Assembly (NCBI GenBank): GCA_963575745.1
Contig: CAUYUJ010000759.1
Coordinates: 25,001 to 89,000, forward strand
Source: Prorocentrum cordatum
Lineage: Eukaryota > Sar > Dinophyceae > Prorocentrales > Prorocentraceae
Reading direction: 5' to 3'
DNA length: 64,000 nucleotides
The notes beneath the pieces are model-generated. The model worked only from the letters and a program-made list of their open reading frames with translations, was not told where the DNA came from and did no database searches. Position numbers and translations under genes: made by a program. This document shows positions 43,646 to 55,857 of the stretch, piece after piece (the first letter of the stretch is position 1; every line of letters begins with the position of its first letter).

Positions 43646-45604
43646 TTCGCGGACCTAGCTCGAGCAGCAGACCGAGTTCAGATCTCTGGATGCAACAGAC
43701 AAACACGCCTGATGATTCTGAATCAGTTTCTGTGAACATCAGCTCTATAGCTATCCTAGAGTTCGAATTATGTACAGAAAGCCGTCACCGCGCGTCAAGA
43801 TGACCCGAAACCGCCGATCCCGCCTGTGTGCTTTTGGGGCGATCGACCTGAGATACGGCGAGCGGGAATAAAATCAAATACCATATCAAGTTCAGGCCAC
43901 TCGATGCAACAGATAAACGCTTCTGATGCGTCTGGATGAGTTTCTGTGCGTAGCAGCTCTGTAGCTCTCCTGACGTGCGAAAACCAACAGCACCTCTCAA
44001 GATGACTCGAACGATACGCATAGCTTCGCGGACCTAGCTCAAATAGAAGACCGAGTTCAAACCTCTGGATATAACTGCCTGTCTATGATGATTACGAGCC
44101 ATATAGCCCACCTGAAGCCCAAGTTAAGTACAGAAGACCGACAGCACCTAGTAGCTCTCCTATACCTCGAGCTAAGGCAGAAAAACGAGACAACGTCTCT
44201 GAACAATAGCTCGAACAATACAAATAGTTTGGCGGATCTACTTCGAATATCAGACCGAGTTCACCCCTCTGAATGCGACAGGCAGACGCGTCTGATGTCT
44301 ACGAATCAGTTTCCGTGACTACCGGCCCTGTAGCCCCCTCTACAGCCCGAGTTAAGTGCAGAAAACCGATAGCACCTCTCAAGATGACTCGAACGATACG
44401 AATATTTTTGCGAACCTAGCTCACAGATCATTCTGCAATGGTTCCTTCGCATATCAGCTCTGTATCTCCCCCAGAGCGAGTTGACTCAGACAGTCCCTGT
44501 CGAGCTGACTCGATACTAACAGTTTGCCAGACCTAGTTCGAGTACCAGACCGAGTTCACCTCTACGTGCGAGAGGCAGACGTGCCTGAGTCTACCAATTA
44601 GTTTCTCTCATTAACAGCCATATACTCCACTTGAAGCCCGAGTTAAGTACAGAAAACCGACAGCATCTGTCAAGATGACTCGAACAATATGAATAGTTAT
44701 GCGCACCTCCTCGCTCGAGCAGCAGACTGAGTTCAGACCTCTCGATGCAAGAGGCAAATACGACTGATAATTCCACGTCGATGCCCGTAAGTACTAGCTC
44801 TGGCGCTGTCCTATGGCCCGAATATCCAGAGAACGACTAGGTGTTTAGCCGAAGTGATTGCAGACCTCTCCAGACTACCCAGAAAAATGAACAATTTGGC
44901 AACCCAGCTCGAGTATCAAACCGAGTTGAGACCTCTGACTGCGACAGGCGGACGCGTCTCATGTCTGCGGATCGACTCCATTAATTACCAGCCCTGCAGC
45001 CACCCTACAGCGCGAGTGAAGTGCAGAAAAGCGAGAGCAGCTCTCAGGATAACTCAAATAATACAACAGTTTTGCAGATCTAGTTTGAGTATACAGACCG
45101 ACAGACGGACGCGCATGATGTTCCCGAATCCATTTCTGCAACCAGCAGCACTGTAGCGCTCCCCAGCACAAGTTCAGCGAAGGAAGCCGACAGCACTTGT
45201 CAAGATGATTCTAACAATACGAATAGTTTCGCAAACCTAGCTCGGGCAGCAGGCCGAGTTCAGAGCTCTGCATCGGACATACGAACGTGCCTGGTAATTT
45301 TCAACTGATTTTGTGATTATGAGCTCTGTAACTGCCCTGCAGCTCGAGGTAAGTACAGAAAACCGAGAGCATCTATCACGATGAGTCGAATAATACGAAT
45401 AGGTTTGTGACCATAGCTCAGCTAGCAGACCGAGTTCAGACCTCTGGATTCAACAGGCGAACGCGTCTGATCATTCTGACTGCATTAGCTGTGCTGACCA
45501 GCTCTGTAGTTGTCCTGAAGCTCGAGATATCTTGAGAAAACAAACAGCACGTATCAAGATGACTCGAAACGGTCGTTCCCGCCTGCCTGCTTTTTGGCCT
45601 TCAA
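43646..45604 (+). repeat. Diverged satellite monomers without head
   Basis: About ten monomers, more diverged than neighbours and several shortened. A truncated tail (GATCCCGCCTGTGTGC, GCGAGCGGGAATAAAATC) lies near 43810-43890. The block ends within the tail at CTGCTTTTTGGCCTTCAA, where the 45605 head begins. It is probably an older layer. Confidence 0.75.
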
Positions 45605-47014
45605 CTGGGCGCCGGCGGTAAACCGTCAACCTTTCTTACCGCCGGGGGACTCGTAGAGCTTCCTGAAAGTATATAGTGTGGGAAAAAATCCAGAGAACGA
45701 CTAGTTTTCAGCCTAATTTCAGACCTCTCAAGATGACTCTAACAAAGAAACAAACAGTTTCGCAACCAAAATCGAGTATCAGGCGGACGTGTCTGATGTC
45801 TGCGAATCGACTCATGTGATTACCAGCCCTGCAGGCCCCTCCACAGCCCGAGTTGAGTGCAGAAAACCGACAGCACCTCTCAGGATGCCTCGAATAATAC
45901 AATAGTTTCGCGGACCTGATTCGAGCAGCAGACCAAGTTCTGAGCTCTCGAATCGACCAACGAACGCGCATGATGTGTACAAATCGATATCTATGACCCG
46001 CAGCACAGTAGCCCTCCCCAGCACGAGTTGAGTGCAGAAAATTCAGAACGCTTTTCACGATGATTCGGACAATACGAATAATTTCGCGAACCTAGCTCGG
46101 GCTGCAGGCCGAGTTCAGAGCTCTCGATACAACAGACAAACACCCGATAATTCCCAATCGATTTCTGCAGCTGCCCTACAGCTGCCCTACAGCTCAAGTT
46201 GAGCTGCCCTACAGCTCGAGTTAAGTACAGAAAACCGAGAGCGTTTATAAAGCTGACTCGAATAATACGAATAGATGTGCGGAGCTAGCTCGGCTAGCAG
46301 ACCGAGTTCAGGCCTCTGTAGTCGAGAGACGAACACGCCTGATGATTCTGAATGCGATGAATGTGCTTACCAGCTCTGTAGCTGCCCTGCAGCTCGAATT
46401 GAATACAAAATACCCACCATGCGTATCAAGTTGACTCGAATAATACGAATCGGTTTGCGGACCTAGCTCGGCTAGCAGACCGAGTTCAGACCTATGGATT
46501 CAACAAGCGAACGCGCCTGATGATTCTGAGTGCGATAGGTGTGTTTACCAGCACTGTAGCTGCCCTACAGCTCGAGATAAGTACAAAATACCGACAACGT
46601 GTATCAAGTTGACTCCAATAATACGAATAGGTTTGCGGACCTAGCTCGGCTAGCAGACCGAGTTCAGACCTATGGATTGAACAGGCGAACGCGCCTGATG
46701 ATTCTGAGTGCGATAGCTGTGCTCACCAGCTCTGTAGCTGCCCTACAGCTCGAGTTAAGTAGAAAATACCGACAGCGTGTGTCAAGATGACTCGAAACGG
46801 CCGTTCCCGCCGGGACGCTTTTTGGCCTTCAAAGTTACCCGATCGAGCTGAGATCAAGATGGTGAGCGGGAATAAGATCGAATATCATGGGAAAAGATAC
46901 TAGAGCTCTAACGAATGGTCAAATTTTGAGAAGAAAATTTTCAACCGACCAAAAGTCAGCAAAAGGTCCGTCGAGATTTTTCTTGCCAACTAGCTCTCCA
47001 GCGCCCCGGAATTA
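45605..47014 (+). mobile_element. Satellite-type unit, tail truncated
   Basis: Head 45605-45664 (CTTTCTTACC spacer variant), leader GTATATAGTGTGGGAAAAAA then TCCAGAGAACGACTAG, about six monomers, tail to GCGCCCCGGAATTA, then the next head. Confidence 0.85.
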
Positions 47015-49000
47015 CTGGGCGCCGGCGGTAAACAGTCAACCTTGGTTACCGCCGGGGGACTCGTGGAGCTTCCTAACTCGACTTAAGTTGAGAAAACAGA
47101 CAGCACTTACCAAAAATCTCACTTATAGTGAATAATTTTTGACCTCTAAATGCGACAGACGGACGCGTCTGATGTCTGCGAATCGACTCCTGTCATTACC
47201 AGCCCTGCAGCCACCCTACAGCCCGAATTAAGTGCAGAAACCCGACAGCACCTCTCAGAATGACTCGAACAATAGGAATAGTTTCGCGGACCTAGTTCGG
47301 GCAGCAGACATGCGGACGCGCCTGATGTCTTCAAATCGATCCAGTGATTACCAGCCATGCAGCCCCCCTACAGCCCGAGTTAAGTCCAGATAACCGACAT
47401 CATCTCGCAAGCGACTCGAACGATACGAATAGTTTCGCGATTCTACATCAGGCAGCAGGCCGAGTTCAGAGCTCTGGAGTCGACAAACAAACGTAACTGC
47501 TGATTCTGAATTGGTGTCTCTGAATATCAGCTCTGTAGCTGTCCTACAGCTCGAGTTAAGTGCAGAAAACCGAGCGTTTCTGTCAAAATGACTCGAATAA
47601 TACGAACAGGTTTGTGACCCTAGCTCGGCTAGCAGACCGAGTTCAGACCTCTGGATTCAACCGGCGAACGCGCCTGATCAGTCTGCATACATTAGCTGTG
47701 CTTATCAGCTCTGTAGCCGTCCTGAAGCTCGAGTTATGTTCAAAAAACCGACAGCGTGTGTCAAGATGACTCAAAACGGCAAATCCGGTCACAGTGCTTT
47801 TCGATAGTAATATTCACCCGATCGAGCTGAGATCAAGATGGCGAGCGGGAATAAGATCGAATATCACGGGAAAAAATACTAGAGCTCTAACGAATGGTCA
47901 AATTTTGAGAACAAAATTTTCAACCGAGCAAAAGTTGTCAAAAGTTCAGTCGAGATTTTTCGAGCCAACTAGCTGTGGGGCGCGCCGGAATTACTCTTAG
48001 CTTCCAGCAATAACTTGCTCAGGGAAGCTCTACGAGTCACTCTTAAGCTTCCAGCAATAACTTGCTAAGGGAAGCTCTACGAGTTATGAGCTCTACGACT
48101 GGGCGCCGGCGGTAAACCGTCAACCTTGGTTACCGCCGGGGGACTCGTAGAGCTTCCTAACTCGACTTAAGTTGAGAAAACAGACAGCACTTACCAAAAA
48201 TCTCACTTATAGTGAATATTTTTTGACCTCTAAATGCGACAGACGGACGCGTCTGATGTCTGCGAATCGACTCCTGTCATTACCAGCCCTGCAGCCACCC
48301 TACAGCCCGAATTAAGTGCAGAAACCCGACAGCACCTCTCAGAATGACTCGAACAATAGGAATAGTTTCGCGGACCTAGTTCGGGCAGCAGACATGCGGA
48401 CGCGCCTGATGTCTTCAAATCGATCCAGTGATTACGAGCCATGCAGCCCCCCTACAGCCCGAGTTAAGTCCAGATAACCGACATCATCTCGCAAGCGACT
48501 CGAACGATACGAATAGTTTCGCGATTCTACATCAGGCAGCAGGCCGAGTTCAGAGCTCTGGAGTCGACAAACAAACGTAACTGCTGATTCTGAACTGGTG
48601 TCTCTGAATATCAGCTCTGTAGCTGTTCTACAGCTCGAGTTAAGTGCAGAAAACCGAGCGTTTCTGTCAAAATGACTCGAATAATACGAACAGGTTTGTG
48701 ACCCGAGCTCGGCTAGCAGACCGAGTTCAGACCTCTGGATTCAACCGGCGAACGCGCCTGATCAGTCTGCATACATTAGCTGTGCTTATCAGCTCTGTAG
48801 CCGTCCTGAAGCTCGAGTTATGTTCAAAAAACCGTCAACGCAGATCAAGATGACTCAAAACGGCAAATCCGGTCACAGTGCTTTTCGATAGTAATATTCA
48901 CCCGATCGAGCTGAGATCGAGATGGCGAGCGGGAATAAGATCGAATATCACGGGAAAAAATACTAGAGCTCTAACGAATGGTGAAATTTTGAGAACAAAA
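47015..49000 (+). repeat. 1084-bp tandem duplication of a satellite-type unit
   Basis: Heads at 47015 and 48099 are 1084 bp apart and the copies are nearly identical. Both leaders read ACTCGACTTAAGTTGAGAAA then ACAGACAGCACTTACC, and their internal substitutions match. The first copy carries a doubled tail ending near 48087. The second is cut at GAGAACAAAA by the 49001 head. Confidence 0.92.
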
Positions 49001-50391
49001 CTGGGCGCCGGCGGTAAACCGTCAACCTTTCTTACCGCCGGGGGACTCGTAGAGCTTCCTGAAAATACAAGAAGTGTGGGAAAAAACTCCAAAGAACGAC
49101 TAGTTTTTCAGCCCAAGCGATTTCAGATCTCTCAAGATAACGCTAATAAAAACCAACCGGTTTCGCAACCCAGTTCGAGTATCAAACCGAGTTCAGACCT
49201 CTGAATGCGACAGGCGGCCGCGTCTGATGTCTGCGAATCCAGTCATGTGATTCCCAGCGCTGCAGCCCCCCTACAGCCCGAGTTAAGTGCAGAAAACCGA
49301 CAGTATCGACTCGAATAATAGAATAGTTTTGCGGACCTAGTTCGAGCAGCAGACCGAGTTCCGAGCTCTGGAATCGACCGACAAACGCGCCTGATGTGTT
49401 CAAATCGATATGTGTGACCCGCAGCACTGTAGCCGGCCCCAAACACGAGTTAAGTGCAGAAAACCGAGAGCACTTCTCAAGATGACTCGCACAATACGAA
49501 TAGTTTCGCGAACCTAGCTCGGGCAGCAGACCGAGTTCAGAGCTCTTGGTTCAGTAGACGAACGCGGCTGATGATTTCCCATCGATGTCTGTGACAATGA
49601 GCCCTGTAGCTGCCCTACAGCTCGAGTTAAGTACAGAAAATCGAGAGCGTCTGTCAAGATGACTAGAATAATACGAATAGGTTTCCGGAGCTAGCTCGGC
49701 TAGCAGACCGAGTTCAGACCTATGGATTCAACAGACGAATGCGCCTGATGATTCTGAGGACGATAGATGTGCTTACCAGCACTGTGGCTGCCCTAAAGCT
49801 CGAGTTGAGTAGAGAATACCGACAAGACGTATGAAGTTCACTCGAATAATAGGAATAGGTTTGCGGACCTAGCTCGGCTAGCAGACCGAGTTGAGACCTC
49901 TGGATTCAACAGGCGAACGCGCCTGATGATTCTGAGTGCAATAGCTGTGCTTACCAGCACTGTAGCTGCCCTACAGCTCGAGTTAAGTATAAAATAAAAT
50001 ACCGACAACGCGTATCAAGATGACTCGAAACAGCCGTTCCCGCCTGCCTGCTTTTTGGCCTTCAAAGTTACCCGATCGAGCTGAGATCAAGATGGCGAGC
50101 GGGAATAAGATCGAATATCATAAGAAAAAATACTAGAGCTCAAACGAATTGTCAAATTTCGAGAACAAAATTTTCCACCGACCACAAGTCACCAAAAGGT
50201 CCGTCGAGATTTTTGTTGCCAACTAGCTCTCCAGCTCCCCGGAATTACTCTTAAGCTTCCAGCAATAACTTGCTAAGGGAAGCTCTACGAGTTATTTTCA
50301 ACCGAGCAAAAGTTGTCAAAAGTTCAGTCGAGATTTTTCGAGCCAACTAGCTGTGGGGCGCGCCGGAATTACTCTTAGCTTCCAGCAATAA
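49001..50391 (+). mobile_element. Satellite-type unit, complete, with extra partial tail
   Basis: Head 49001-49060, leader, about six monomers, and a complete tail ending GGAAGCTCTACGAGTTAT near 50295. A second tail fragment (TTTTCAACCGAGCAAAAGTT onward) runs to GCAATAA, where the next head begins. Confidence 0.85.
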
Positions 50392-51465
50392 CTGGGCGCC
50401 GGCGGTAAACCGTCAACCTTTGTTACCGCCGGGGGACTCGTAGAGCTTCCTGACAACATATACTGTCGAAAAAAAATTGCAGAGAACGAATAGTTTTTCA
50501 GCCCGAGTCGAGTATCAGACTCAGTGCAGACCTCTGAATGCAACAGACGCACGCGTCTGATGTTTTTCCATCGATTCCTGTGATTACCCGCTGCAGCCTC
50601 TCTACAGCCCGAATGAAGTGCAGAACGCCGACAGTAGCTCTCAAGATGACTAGAAGAATACGAACAGTTTCGTGATTCTGGATCGCGCAACAGACCGAGT
50701 TCAGAGCTCTCGATTCAAAAGGCAAGCGCGCCTGATGATTCCGAGTGCGGTAGCTGTGCTTACCAGCACTGTAGCTGCCCTACAGCTCGAGTTAAGTGGA
50801 AAATATCGACAACGCGCATCAAGTTGACTCGAATAATACGAATAGGTTTGCGGACCTAGCTCGGCTAGCAGACCGAGTTCAGACCTATGGATTCAACGGG
50901 CGAACGCGTCTGATGATTCTGAGTGCGATGGGAGTGCTTACCAACACTGGAGCTGTCCTACAGCTCGAGTTAAGTAGAAATTACCGACAACGCGTATCAA
51001 GTTGACTCGAATAATACGAATAGGTTTGCGGACCTAGCTCGGCTAGCAGACCGAGTTCAGACCTCTGGGTTGAACAGGCGAACGCGCCTGATCATTCTGC
51101 ATGGATTAGCTGTGTTCGCCAGCTCTGTAGCTGCCCTAGAGCTCGAGTTATGTTCAGAAAACCGTCAGCGCATATCAAGATGACTCAAAACGGCCGATCC
51201 CGCCACTGTGCTTTTCGATAGTAATATTCACCCGATCGAGCTGAGATCAAGATGGAGAGCGGGAATAAGATCGAATATCACGGGAAAAAATACTAGAGCT
51301 CTAACGAATTGTCAAATTTTGAGAACCAAATTTTCAACCGAGCAAAAGTCACCAAAAGTTCCGTCGAGATTTTTCTTGCCGACTAGCTCTCCAGCGCGCC
51401 GGAATTACTCTTAGCTTCCAGCTATAACTAGCTAAGGGAAGCTCTACGAGTTACTTGCTCAGGGA
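50392..51465 (+). mobile_element. Satellite-type unit, complete
   Basis: Head 50392-50451, leader AACATATACTGTCGAAAAAA, about four monomers, complete tail ending GGAAGCTCTACGAGTTAC near 51451, plus a few bases of a second tail (TTGCTCAGGGAAGCTC). Confidence 0.85.
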
Positions 51466-51584
51466 AGCTCTACGAGTCAAGTTCCCGGCGGTAACCAGGT
51501 TGACGGTTCACCGCCGGCGCCAGTACTGGGCGCCGGCGGTAAACCGTCAACCTTTCTTACCGCCGGGGGACTCGTAGAGCTTCC
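51466..51584. repeat. Two heads back to back (inverted and direct)
   Basis: An inverted head (CCCGGCGGTAACCAGGTTGA to CACCGCCGGCGCCAG, ending 51523) abuts a direct head (CTGGGCGCCGGCGGTAAACC, from 51526) with only TA between CAG and CTG. This is the only such arrangement seen in the window and forms a ~120-bp imperfect palindrome. Confidence 0.9.
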
Positions 51585-53325
51585 TGACAGTATATAGAGT
51601 GGGAAATAATCCAGAGAACGACTAGTTTCCATGACTCTAACAAAAAAACAAACAGTTTCGCAATCCAGTTCGTATCAGACCGAGTTCAGACCTCGCAATG
51701 CGACAGGCGGACGCGTCTGATGTCTGCGAATCGACTCATGTGATTACCAGCCCTGCAGCCCCCGACAGCCCGAGTTAAGTGCAGAAACCGAGAGCATCTC
51801 TCAGAATGACTCGAATAATACAATTGTTTCGCGAATCTGTTTCGAGCAGCAAATCAAGTTCTGAGCTTTCGAATCGTCCAACGAACGCGTCTGATGTGTG
51901 CAAATCGATTTCTATGACCCGCAGCACTGTAGCCCTCCCCCAGCACGAGTTGAGTGCAGAAAATTGAGAGCACGTTGCACGATGATTCGGAGAATACGAA
52001 TAGTTTCGCGAAGCTAGCTCGGGCAGCAGGCCGAGTTCAGAGCTCTCGATACAACAGACAAACGCGCCCGATGATTCCCAATCGATTTATGTGACTATAG
52101 GCTCTGTAACTGCCCTAAAGCTCGAGTTAAGTACAGAAAACCGAGAGCGTTTGTCAAGATGACTCGAATAATACGAATAGGTTTGCGGACCTAGCCCAGC
52201 TAGCAGACCGAGTTTAGACCTATGGATTTAACAGGCGAACGCGCCTGACGATTCTGAGTGCGATAGGTGTGCTTACCAGCACTGTAGCTGCCCTAGACCT
52301 CGAGTTAAGCAGAAAATACCGACAACGCGTATCAAGTTGACTCGAATAATACGAATAGGTTTGCGGACCTAGCTCGGCTAGCAGACCGAGTTCAGACCTC
52401 TGGATTCAACAGGCGAACGCGCCTGATGATTCTGAGTGCGATAGGTGTGCTTACCAGCACTGTAGCTGCCCTAGACCTCGAGTTAAGCAGAAAATACCGA
52501 CAACGCGTATCAAGTTGACTCGAATAATACGAATAGGTTTGCGGACCTAGCTCGGCTAGCAGACCGAGTTCAGACCTCTGGATTCAACAGGCGAACGCGC
52601 CTGATGATTCTGAGTGCGATAGGTGTGCTTACCAGCACTGTAGCTGCCCTACAGCTCGAGTTAAGTAGAAAATACCGACAACGCGTATCAAGTTGACTCG
52701 AATAATACGAATAGATTTGCGGACCTAGCTCGGGTAGCAGACCGAGTTCAGACCTCTGGATTGAACAGGCGAACGCGCCTGATGATTCTGAGTGCGATAG
52801 CTGTGCTTACAGGCACTGTAGCTGCCCTACAGCTCGAGTTAAGTTGAAAATACCGACAGCCCGTAGCAAGATGACTCGAAACGGCCGTTCCCGCCACCGT
52901 GCTTTTTGGCCTTCAAAGTTACCCGATCGAGCTGAGATCAAGATGGCGAGCGGGAATAAGATCGAATATCACGGGAAAAAATACTAGAGCTCTAACGAAT
53001 GTCAAATTTCGAGAACAAAATTTTCAACCGAGCAAAAGTCACCAAAAGTTCCGTCGAGATTTTTCTTGCCAACTAGCTCTCCAGCGCGCCGGAATTACTC
53101 TTAGCTTCCAGCTATAACTAGCTAAGGGAAGCTCTACGAGTTAAGTTACCCGATCGAGCTGAGATCAAGATGGCGAGCGGGAATAAGATCGAATATCATA
53201 GGAAAAAATACTAGAGCTCTAACGAATGGTCAAATTTTGAGAACAAAATTTTCAACCGAGCAAAAGTCACCAAAAGGTCCGTCGAGATTTTTCTTGCCAA
53301 CTAGCTCTCCAGCGCCCCGGAATTA
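51526..53325 (+). mobile_element. Satellite-type unit with near-identical monomers and extra tail
   Basis: Direct head to 51584, leader, about seven monomers, and a complete tail ending near 53143. A further tail module (ACCCGATCGAGCTGAGATCA onward) runs to the next head at 53326. Consecutive monomer pivots at 52363, 52541 and 52719 give a 178-bp period with almost no differences. Confidence 0.88.
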
Positions 53326-54719
53326 CTGGGCGCCGGCGGTAAACCGTCAACCTTTGTCACCGCCGGGGGACTCGTAGAGCTTCCTGACAACATATACTGT
53401 CGGAAAAAATGCAGAGAACGAATAGTTTTGCAGCCCAACTCGAGTATCAGACCGAGTTCAGACCTCTGAATGCGACAGACGGACGCGTCTGATGACTCCG
53501 AATCGATTCCTGTGATTACCCGCACTGCAGCCTCCCTACAGCCCGAATTAAGTGTCAAGATGACTGGAAGAATACGAACAGTTTCGTGATTCTGGATCGC
53601 GCAACAGACCGAGTTCAGATCTGTATTCAACGGGCGAACGCGGCTGATGATTCTGAGTGCGGTAGGTGTGCTTACCAGCACTGTAGCTGCCCTAAAGCTC
53701 GAGTTAAGTAGAAAATACGAAAACCCGTCAAGTTGACTCGAATAATATGAATAGGTTTGCGGACCTAGCTCGGCTAGCAGACCGAGTTTAGACCTATGGA
53801 TTCAACAAGCGAACGCATCTGATCATTCTGAGTGCGATAGAAGTGCTTACCAGCACTCTAGCTGCCATACAGCTCGAATGAAGTAGTGAAAACCGACAAC
53901 ACGTATCAAGTTGACTCGAATAATGCAAACAGGTTTGCGGACCTAGCTCGGCTGACAGACCGAGTTCAGACCTCTGGGTTCAACAGGCGAGCGCCCCTGA
54001 TCATTCTGCATGCATTAGCTGTGCTTACCAGCTCTGTAGCTGCCCTAGAGCTCGAGTCATGTTCAGAAAACCGTCAGCGCATATCAAGATGACTCGAAAC
54101 GGCCGATCCCGCCACTGTGCTTTTTGGCCTTCAAAGTTACCCGATCGAGCTGAGATCAAGATGGCGAGCGGGAATAAGATCGAATATCACGGGGAAATAT
54201 ACTAGAGCTCTAACGAATTGTGACATTTTGAGGACAAAATTTTCAACCGAGCAAAAGTCGTCACTTGTAAGCGTCCAAAACCCGGATAGCGAAGCCAAGC
54301 GCGGAACGCCGCACAGGGACCTCTGCCAGGCCGCCTGAAATGATGCGCGGGATGCTGGAAACCTCGCAGGAGACGCTTGTAGGGGGACCGTTTACGATGC
54401 GTGCGGTCCTGCAAAGCGCGCAAGGAAAATCTACCTAGGTGCCTGGAGGAACTGCCGAAGCTCTTTCGAAGCTCTGCCGAAGCGCTTCGCGCACCCTGGA
54501 GCCACGCGTATTGGGAAACGCCAGGAAGCCACGCTCCCGGACCCGCTGCAAGTTCCGACAACCTGCTGCGGGGATCGTGGACCGGCGGAGATGGGCGTGT
54601 CCTCCTCACCACCCACAGCCGGCTTCTTCTCTGAAACCCTCAGCTCTCCAAGGAGCTATCCGGGAAAAAGTTCCGTCGAGATTTTTCTTGCCAACTAGCT
54701 CTCCAGCGCGCCGGAATTA
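53326..54719 (+). mobile_element. Satellite-type unit interrupted by family D
   Basis: Head 53326-53385, leader, about four monomers and tail. The tail is split at CAAAAGTCGTCA by a family-D element (54264-54665), resumes at AAAAGTTCCGTCGAG and ends GCGCCGGAATTA, where a type-C head begins. Confidence 0.88.
54264..54665 (+). mobile_element. Complete family D insertion (~400 bp)
   Basis: Starts CTTGTAAGCGTCC, AAAACCCGGATAGC and ends AAGGAGCTATCCGGGA, giving a 10-bp terminal inverted repeat CCCGGATAGC. The middle holds GAAGCTCTTTCGAAGCTCTG and GAAGCGCTTCGCGCACC stem-like words. The flanks rejoin to a known satellite tail, proving insertion. No clear target duplication beyond an ambiguous A. 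No coding capacity, so it is non-autonomous. Confidence 0.85.
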
Positions 54720-55110
54720 CTGGCGCCGGCGGTGAACCGTCAACCTGGTCACCGCCGGGAACCTCGTAGAGCTCCTCTCACTCGTATGAGTGTAGATTCG
54801 ACATAGAGTGAAAAAATAGAGATTTTTCGAAAATCATGAAATTCGATTTTTTCGATGTTCATATTCGCTCAGATTCTGGAAGTCAACTCATGCAAAAATG
54901 CATCAAGAGTGCTGAGCTGCTGTCAGATAGCAGTTCATACCCCAGTGCTCGGCGTAAAAATCTGCTTTCTCAAAATGAATGGTAAAATTTCTTTCAAATT
55001 TTCGCAAAACCACCCAAAAGTTGTCACATTGTCCGCCTCGGCCGGCTGGGCCAACTAGCTCCAGCCCGCGCCGGAATCCTTCTAGCTCATTGATGTCGAA
55101 GGACTCTACG
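54720..55110 (+). mobile_element. Type-C-like element, complete
   Basis: Head 54720-54776, a diverged interior with AAATCTGCTTTCTCAAAATG, and a full tail (GGGCCAACTAGCTCCAGCCC, GCGCCGGAATCCTTCTAGCT, GGACTCTACGAGGTATT). Confidence 0.8.
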
Positions 55111-55857
55111 AGGTATTACTCTTAGCTTCCAGGTAACAAGCCAAGGAAAGCTCTACGAGTTATGTCCAAAACCCGGACTTGCTATGTCCAAAACCCGGAT
55201 AGCATTGGGCGCTCGAAACGTCCCAGCTGGTCGCAGCGGGGATCGTCGAGCGCAGGGCGTGGGAGTGCGGCGATGCACGCGCACCCGCTGGCTTCTCCTC
55301 TAACAACCCTCTGCAGCCCAACAAAAGGGCTATCCGGGAATAACAAGCTCAGGGAAGCTTTACGAGTTATGTCCAAAACCCGGATAGTTAGGCGCTCGAA
55401 ACGTCGTCGAAGACGCCTGGAACGGCGCCGTGGACGATGCCTGGGGCGCTGCGCGAGGACCGCGCAAGCGCTGCGTAGGAGCTTGCGAGCGCCGTGACGG
55501 TGACTGCCTGGGAGCTTCCAAAGCTTTTCTGAAGCTCTGCCGAAGCGCTTCGCGCACCCTGGAGCCACGCGTATTGGGACACGCTAGGAAGCCACGCTCC
55601 CGGACACGCTGCGAATTCCGGCAGGGCGCTGCGAGAATCGTGAACCGGCGGATGTGGGCGTGTGCTCCTCACCACCCACAGCCGGCTTCTTATCTGAAAC
55701 CCTCAGCTCTCCAAGGAGCTATCCGGGAATTGGTAGCGTCCACTTGTAAGCGTCCAAAACCCGGATAGCGAAGCCAGGCGCGGAGCGCGAAGCGTTCCAA
55801 AACGCCGCACGGGGACCTCTGTCGTTCCGCTTGAAACGATGCGCGGGACGCTGGAAA
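55111..55857 (+). mobile_element. Cluster of three family D copies and tail fragments
   Basis: Left ends GTCCAAAACCCGGATAGC occur near 55183 and 55754, and GTCCAAAACCCGGATAGTTA near 55372. A further orphan start lies near 55165. Right ends GGGCTATCCGGGAA and GGAGCTATCCGGGAA lie near 55340 and 55730. Short satellite tails (GCTCTACGAGTTATG) separate them. The last copy is cut after GGGACGCTGGAAA by a head. Confidence 0.8.
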
